A stretch of 64,000 nt of DNA from Streptomyces peucetius. GTDB taxonomy: Bacteria; Actinomycetota; Actinomycetes; Streptomycetales; Streptomycetaceae. The stretch's first letter is position 1. Every line of letters begins with the position of its first letter. The position numbers were made by a program, and so were the translations under genes. The stretch is from positions 1,488,001-1,552,000 of the forward strand of contig NZ_CP107567.1 of the NCBI RefSeq assembly GCF_025854275.1, given 5' to 3'. Of this stretch, positions 61,324 to 64,000 are shown piece after piece. The notes under the pieces were generated by a model. That model saw only the letters and a program-made list of their open reading frames with translations, was not told where the DNA came from and ran no database searches.

Positions 61324-62979
61324 CTACGCGACCGCGGCCGCCGCCGCGCGGCCCGCCGCCCGCCCCGAGAAGAGGCAGCCGCCGAGGAACGTGCCCTCCA
61401 GCGACCGGTAGCCGTGGACGCCGCCGCCGCCGAACCCCGCCGCCTCGCCCGCCGCGTACAGGCCCTCGAGCGGTGTGCCCGCCGCGCCGATCACCCGCGA
61501 CGACAGGTCCGTCTCCAGTCCGCCGAGCGACTTGCGGGTCAGGATGTTCAGCCGCACGGCGATCAGTGGTCCGGCCTTCGGGTCGAGCAGGCGGTGCGGC
61601 GCGGCGGTGCGGATGAGCTTGTCGCCGAGGTACTTGCGAGCGCCCCGGATCGCCGTGACCTGGAGGTCCTTCGTGAAGGGGTTCGCGATCTCCCGGTCGC
61701 GCGCCGTGATCTCGCGCCGCAGCTCCGCCTCGTCGATCAGGCCCTCACCGGTCAGCGCGTTCATGCCGCGCACCAGCGCTCCGAGGTCCTTCTCCACGAC
61801 GAAGTCGACGCCCTTGTCCATGAACGCCTTCACCGGCGCCGGCACGTCCGCCCGCGCCCGTACGAACACGTCGCGGACCGACTTTCCCGTCAGGTCCGGG
61901 TTCTGCTCGGAGCCCGACAGGGCGAACTCCTTGCCGATGATCCTCCGGTCGAGGACGAACCAGGTGTAGCCGTGGCCCGTGCGCATGATGTGGTCGAGCG
62001 TGCCGAGCGTGTCGAAGCCGGGGAACAGCGGCACCGGGAGCCGCCTGCCGCGCGCGTCCAGCCACAGGCTCGACGGGCCGGGCAGGATACGGATGCCGTG
62101 CCTGGCCCAGATCGGGTTCCAGTTCTCGATGCCCTCGGTGTAGTGCCACATCCGGTCGCGGTTGATGTGGCTGGCGCCGGCGCGTTCGGCGATACCGAGC
62201 ATCAGCCCGTCGACGTGCGCGGGAACGCCGGACAGCAGCTTCTCCGGCGGGGTGCCGAGCCGCTCGGGCCACTGGGCGCGCACGAGATCGTGGTTGCCGC
62301 CGATGCCGCCCGAAGTGACGATGACGGCCTGGGCCTTGAGCTCGAAGGCGCCGGTCACCTCGCGGCTGCTCGCCGTGCCCCGCTCCGCGTCGGACGGCTC
62401 GAGGATCTCACCGGTGACCGTGTCGAGGCTGCCGGCGCTGCGGCCGAGGCCGGTGACCCGGTGCCGGAACCGGAACTGCACCAGTCCCCTGGCGACGCCT
62501 TCGCGGACCCGGCGCTCGAAGGGCGCGACCAGACCCGGGCCGGTGCCCCAGGTGATGTGGAAGCGCGGCACGGAGTTGCCGTGGCCCCTCGCGTCGTAGC
62601 CGCCGCGTTCCGCCCAGCCGACGACGGGGAAGAACCGCACGCCCTGTCGGTGCAGCCAGGCCCGCTTCTCCCCCGCCGCGAAGTCGACGTACGCCTCGGC
62701 CCACTCGCGCGGCCGGCGGTCCTCGTCCCGGTCGAATCCGGCGGTGCCCAGCCAGTCCTGGAGTGCGAGGGCGTGACTGTCCTTGATGCGCATACGGCGC
62801 TGCTCGGGCGAGTCGACGAAGAACAGGCCGCCGAAGGACCAGTGCGCCTGGCCGCCGAAGGACTGCTCGGGCTCCTGGTCGAGAAGGATGACCTTCCGTC
62901 CGGCGTCGACCAGTTCGGCGGTGGCCACGAGGCCGGCGAGCCCTGCCCCGATCACGATCACGTCAGCGTCGTACGCCAT
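61324..62979 (-). CDS. FAD-binding dehydrogenase (ketosteroid dehydrogenase-like)
   Basis: This 551-residue flavoprotein has the FAD Rossmann motif VIVIGAGLAGLVATAELVDAGRKVILLDQEPE at the N terminus, a KstD/fumarate-reductase-type fold, and the C-terminal flavin motif GLYAAGEAAGFGGGGVHGYRSLEGTFLGGC. The family phrase SFGGQAHWSFGGLFFVDSPEQRRM is typical of actinobacterial FAD-binding dehydrogenases often annotated next to KstD enzymes. The substrate is unknown, and no sterol-catabolism genes lie nearby. The start ATG 62979 is 96 bp from the divergent Nudix gene; the longer frame is rejected because it runs into that gene. Confidence 0.9.
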   Translation of the reverse strand: MAYDADVIVIGAGLAGLVATAELVDAGRKVILLDQEPEQSFGGQAHWSFGGLFFVDSPEQRRMRIKDSHALALQDWLGTAGFDRDEDRRPREWAEAYVDFAAGEKRAWLHRQGVRFFPVVGWAERGGYDARGHGNSVPRFHITWGTGPGLVAPFERRVREGVARGLVQFRFRHRVTGLGRSAGSLDTVTGEILEPSDAERGTASSREVTGAFELKAQAVIVTSGGIGGNHDLVRAQWPERLGTPPEKLLSGVPAHVDGLMLGIAERAGASHINRDRMWHYTEGIENWNPIWARHGIRILPGPSSLWLDARGRRLPVPLFPGFDTLGTLDHIMRTGHGYTWFVLDRRIIGKEFALSGSEQNPDLTGKSVRDVFVRARADVPAPVKAFMDKGVDFVVEKDLGALVRGMNALTGEGLIDEAELRREITARDREIANPFTKDLQVTAIRGARKYLGDKLIRTAAPHRLLDPKAGPLIAVRLNILTRKSLGGLETDLSSRVIGAAGTPLEGLYAAGEAAGFGGGGVHGYRSLEGTFLGGCLFSGRAAGRAAAAAVA

Positions 62980-63075
62980 GGTCTTCCATTCGTCGGTGGG
63001 GCCCGGTGGCACCCGATCTTCCTTACGGGCGAGTAACTCGTCAATGGCGGCGGGGGCTGGTGCTTGGATGGGGCC

Positions 63076-63609
63076 ATGACTGAGCTGCGGTCCGCGGACG
63101 AGATCCTCGACATCGTCGACGAGCACGACCGGGTGGTCGGACAGGCCCCGCGAGGTGAGGCGTACGCCCGCGGGCTGCGTCACCGGTGTGCGTTCATCCT
63201 GGTCAGAGACGGATCGGGGCGCGTCTTCGTGCACCGGCGCACCGCCACGAAACTGGTCTTCCCCTCCCTGTACGACATGTTCGTGGGCGGTGTCGTGGGC
63301 GCCGGCGAGACCTACGACGAGGCCGCGCTGCGGGAGGCGGAGGAGGAACTCGGCGTGCGCGGACTCCCGCGCCCCGTACCGCTGTTCACGTTCCTCTACG
63401 AGGGCGAACGCGACGGCGGCCCCGCGCCGAGCTGGTGGTCGCGGGTCTACGAGGTGCGCTGCGACCTCCCGGTGGATCCGCAGAAGGAGGAGGTCGCCTG
63501 GCACGGCTTCCTCACGGAGGACGAGCTGGAGACGCGGCTGAGCGAATGGGAGTGGACGCCGGACGGGCTGGCCGCGTACGAGCGGCTCAAGGCGCACCGC
63601 CGCGGATGA
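63076..63609 (+). CDS. Nudix hydrolase
   Basis: This 177-residue hydrolase has a full Nudix box (GGVVGAGETYDEAALREAEEELGV) that positions metal for diphosphate hydrolysis. The surrounding sequence (ILDIVDEHDRVVGQAPRGEAYARGLRHRC) resembles the YfcD/isopentenyl-diphosphate-isomerase-like subgroup. The ATG at 63076 gives MTELRSADEIL; a TTG twelve bases upstream is open. It is divergent from the FAD dehydrogenase. Substrate unknown; possibly a nucleotide-sugar or isoprenoid diphosphate. Confidence 0.9.
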   Translation: MTELRSADEILDIVDEHDRVVGQAPRGEAYARGLRHRCAFILVRDGSGRVFVHRRTATKLVFPSLYDMFVGGVVGAGETYDEAALREAEEELGVRGLPRPVPLFTFLYEGERDGGPAPSWWSRVYEVRCDLPVDPQKEEVAWHGFLTEDELETRLSEWEWTPDGLAAYERLKAHRRG

Positions 63610-63704
63610 CGGCGGCGGATCGCCGGAGGGGCTGACCGGACGGCCCGCCGGGGGCCGGGGCCCGCAGCCGGGGCACCGGTCGGGTCACCAGTAGGGTGCC
63701 TGGC

Positions 63705-64000
63705 GTGAGCGACTTCGTACAGACCCTGCGGCTGTGGTTCGCACCGGCGCGGATCCGGGACGAGGGAGAGACCCCCGACTACCGGTTCTCGCTCGCCAAC
63801 GAGCGGACCTTCCTGGCCTGGATCCGTACGGCGCTGGCGCTCATCGGCGGCGGTTTCGCGGTCGACCAGTTCCTGCCGGACCTGCGCTGGGGTGTGCGGG
63901 CGGGGCTGGCGCTCGCACTCATCGGCACCGGCGCCGCGTGTGCCGTGCGGGCCGTGAACCACTGGGTGCGGTGCGAGCGGGCTATGCGCCGCGGCGAGGA
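63705..64000 (+). CDS. YidH-family (DUF202) membrane protein, 3' end missing
   Basis: The reading frame from GTG 63705 runs to the window end (98 codons seen). It encodes SDFVQTLRLWFAPARIRDEGETPDYRFSLANERTFLAWIRTALALIGGG, the DUF202 start with its invariant ANERTFLAWIRT motif, followed by two hydrophobic segments. YidH-type proteins are small inner-membrane proteins of unknown function; the family has about 115-130 residues, so perhaps only 20-30 residues lie beyond the window. The ribosome-binding site is weak (GTAGGGTG). Confidence 0.88.
   Translation, partial: MSDFVQTLRLWFAPARIRDEGETPDYRFSLANERTFLAWIRTALALIGGGFAVDQFLPDLRWGVRAGLALALIGTGAACAVRAVNHWVRCERAMRRGE

Overview
The window is chromosomal DNA from a high-GC actinomycete, almost certainly a Streptomyces. 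Three observations point there: a complete Pup-proteasome locus, two chaplin genes (aerial-hypha surface proteins found in streptomycetes) and two mycothiol-related loci. Codon usage is strongly GC-biased at third positions, which creates many long mirror ORFs on opposite strands; these are not reported as genes. The gene order is core-chromosome-like. I see no transposase, integrase, prophage, CRISPR array or secondary-metabolite cluster.

Layout. 1-8.4 kb: Pup-proteasome system on the minus strand, arc - dop - pup - prcB - prcA, then a divergent lacI/MFS pair, then the first codons of pafA at the left edge. 8.6-13.8 kb: ferredoxin, a secreted protein, tRNA methyltransferase TrmI, an M50 metalloprotease with CBS domains, a RecB-like nuclease and an orphan response regulator. 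14-20.4 kb: orphan peptide-binding lipoprotein, HAD phosphatase, and cobalamin-dependent methionine synthase MetH. 20.7-25.7 kb: glycerol regulon gylR-glpF-glpK-glpD with matching candidate GylR operators. 25.8-28.9 kb: an L-fuconate dehydratase/SDR operon with a GntR regulator; the same palindrome lies before the regulator and before the operon. 29.1-34.7 kb: parJ-like PAC2 gene, a broken SMP-30-like gene, mshC (mycothiol synthesis), and a conserved uncharacterised trio: kinase-fold protein, DUF3090 and histidine phosphatase. 34.8-44.3 kb: CorA, GT-C membrane protein, diiron ferritin-like protein, F420-type oxidoreductase, aldo/keto reductase, a RecD2-like protein lacking ATPase motifs, and two small conserved proteins. 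44.4-47.2 kb: chaplins chpC and chpH and an M20 peptidase. 47.4-54 kb: tRNA-Leu(GAG), TetR/SMR pair, pseudouridine synthase, mycothiol-dependent formaldehyde dehydrogenase with an MBL hydrolase, and the gluconate genes gntR-gntK-gntP. 54-64 kb: MsrP-like molybdoenzyme with a cytochrome b partner, a coupled secreted M14 carboxypeptidase/S8 subtilase pair, an FAD dehydrogenase, a Nudix hydrolase and a partial YidH-type membrane gene.

How it fits together: proteasome-dependent protein turnover, carbon-source regulons (glycerol, gluconate, L-fuconate), thiol/formaldehyde chemistry (mshC plus mscR) and sporulation surface proteins. The best candidates for undescribed biology are the kinase/phosphatase/DUF3090 trio beside mshC and the RecD2-like pseudo-helicase. 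Several unassigned operator-like palindromes sit in divergent or leader regions, and one perfect 20-bp palindrome carries the stop codons of two convergent genes. Start codons were chosen by ribosome-binding sites and family lengths; no database search was possible.
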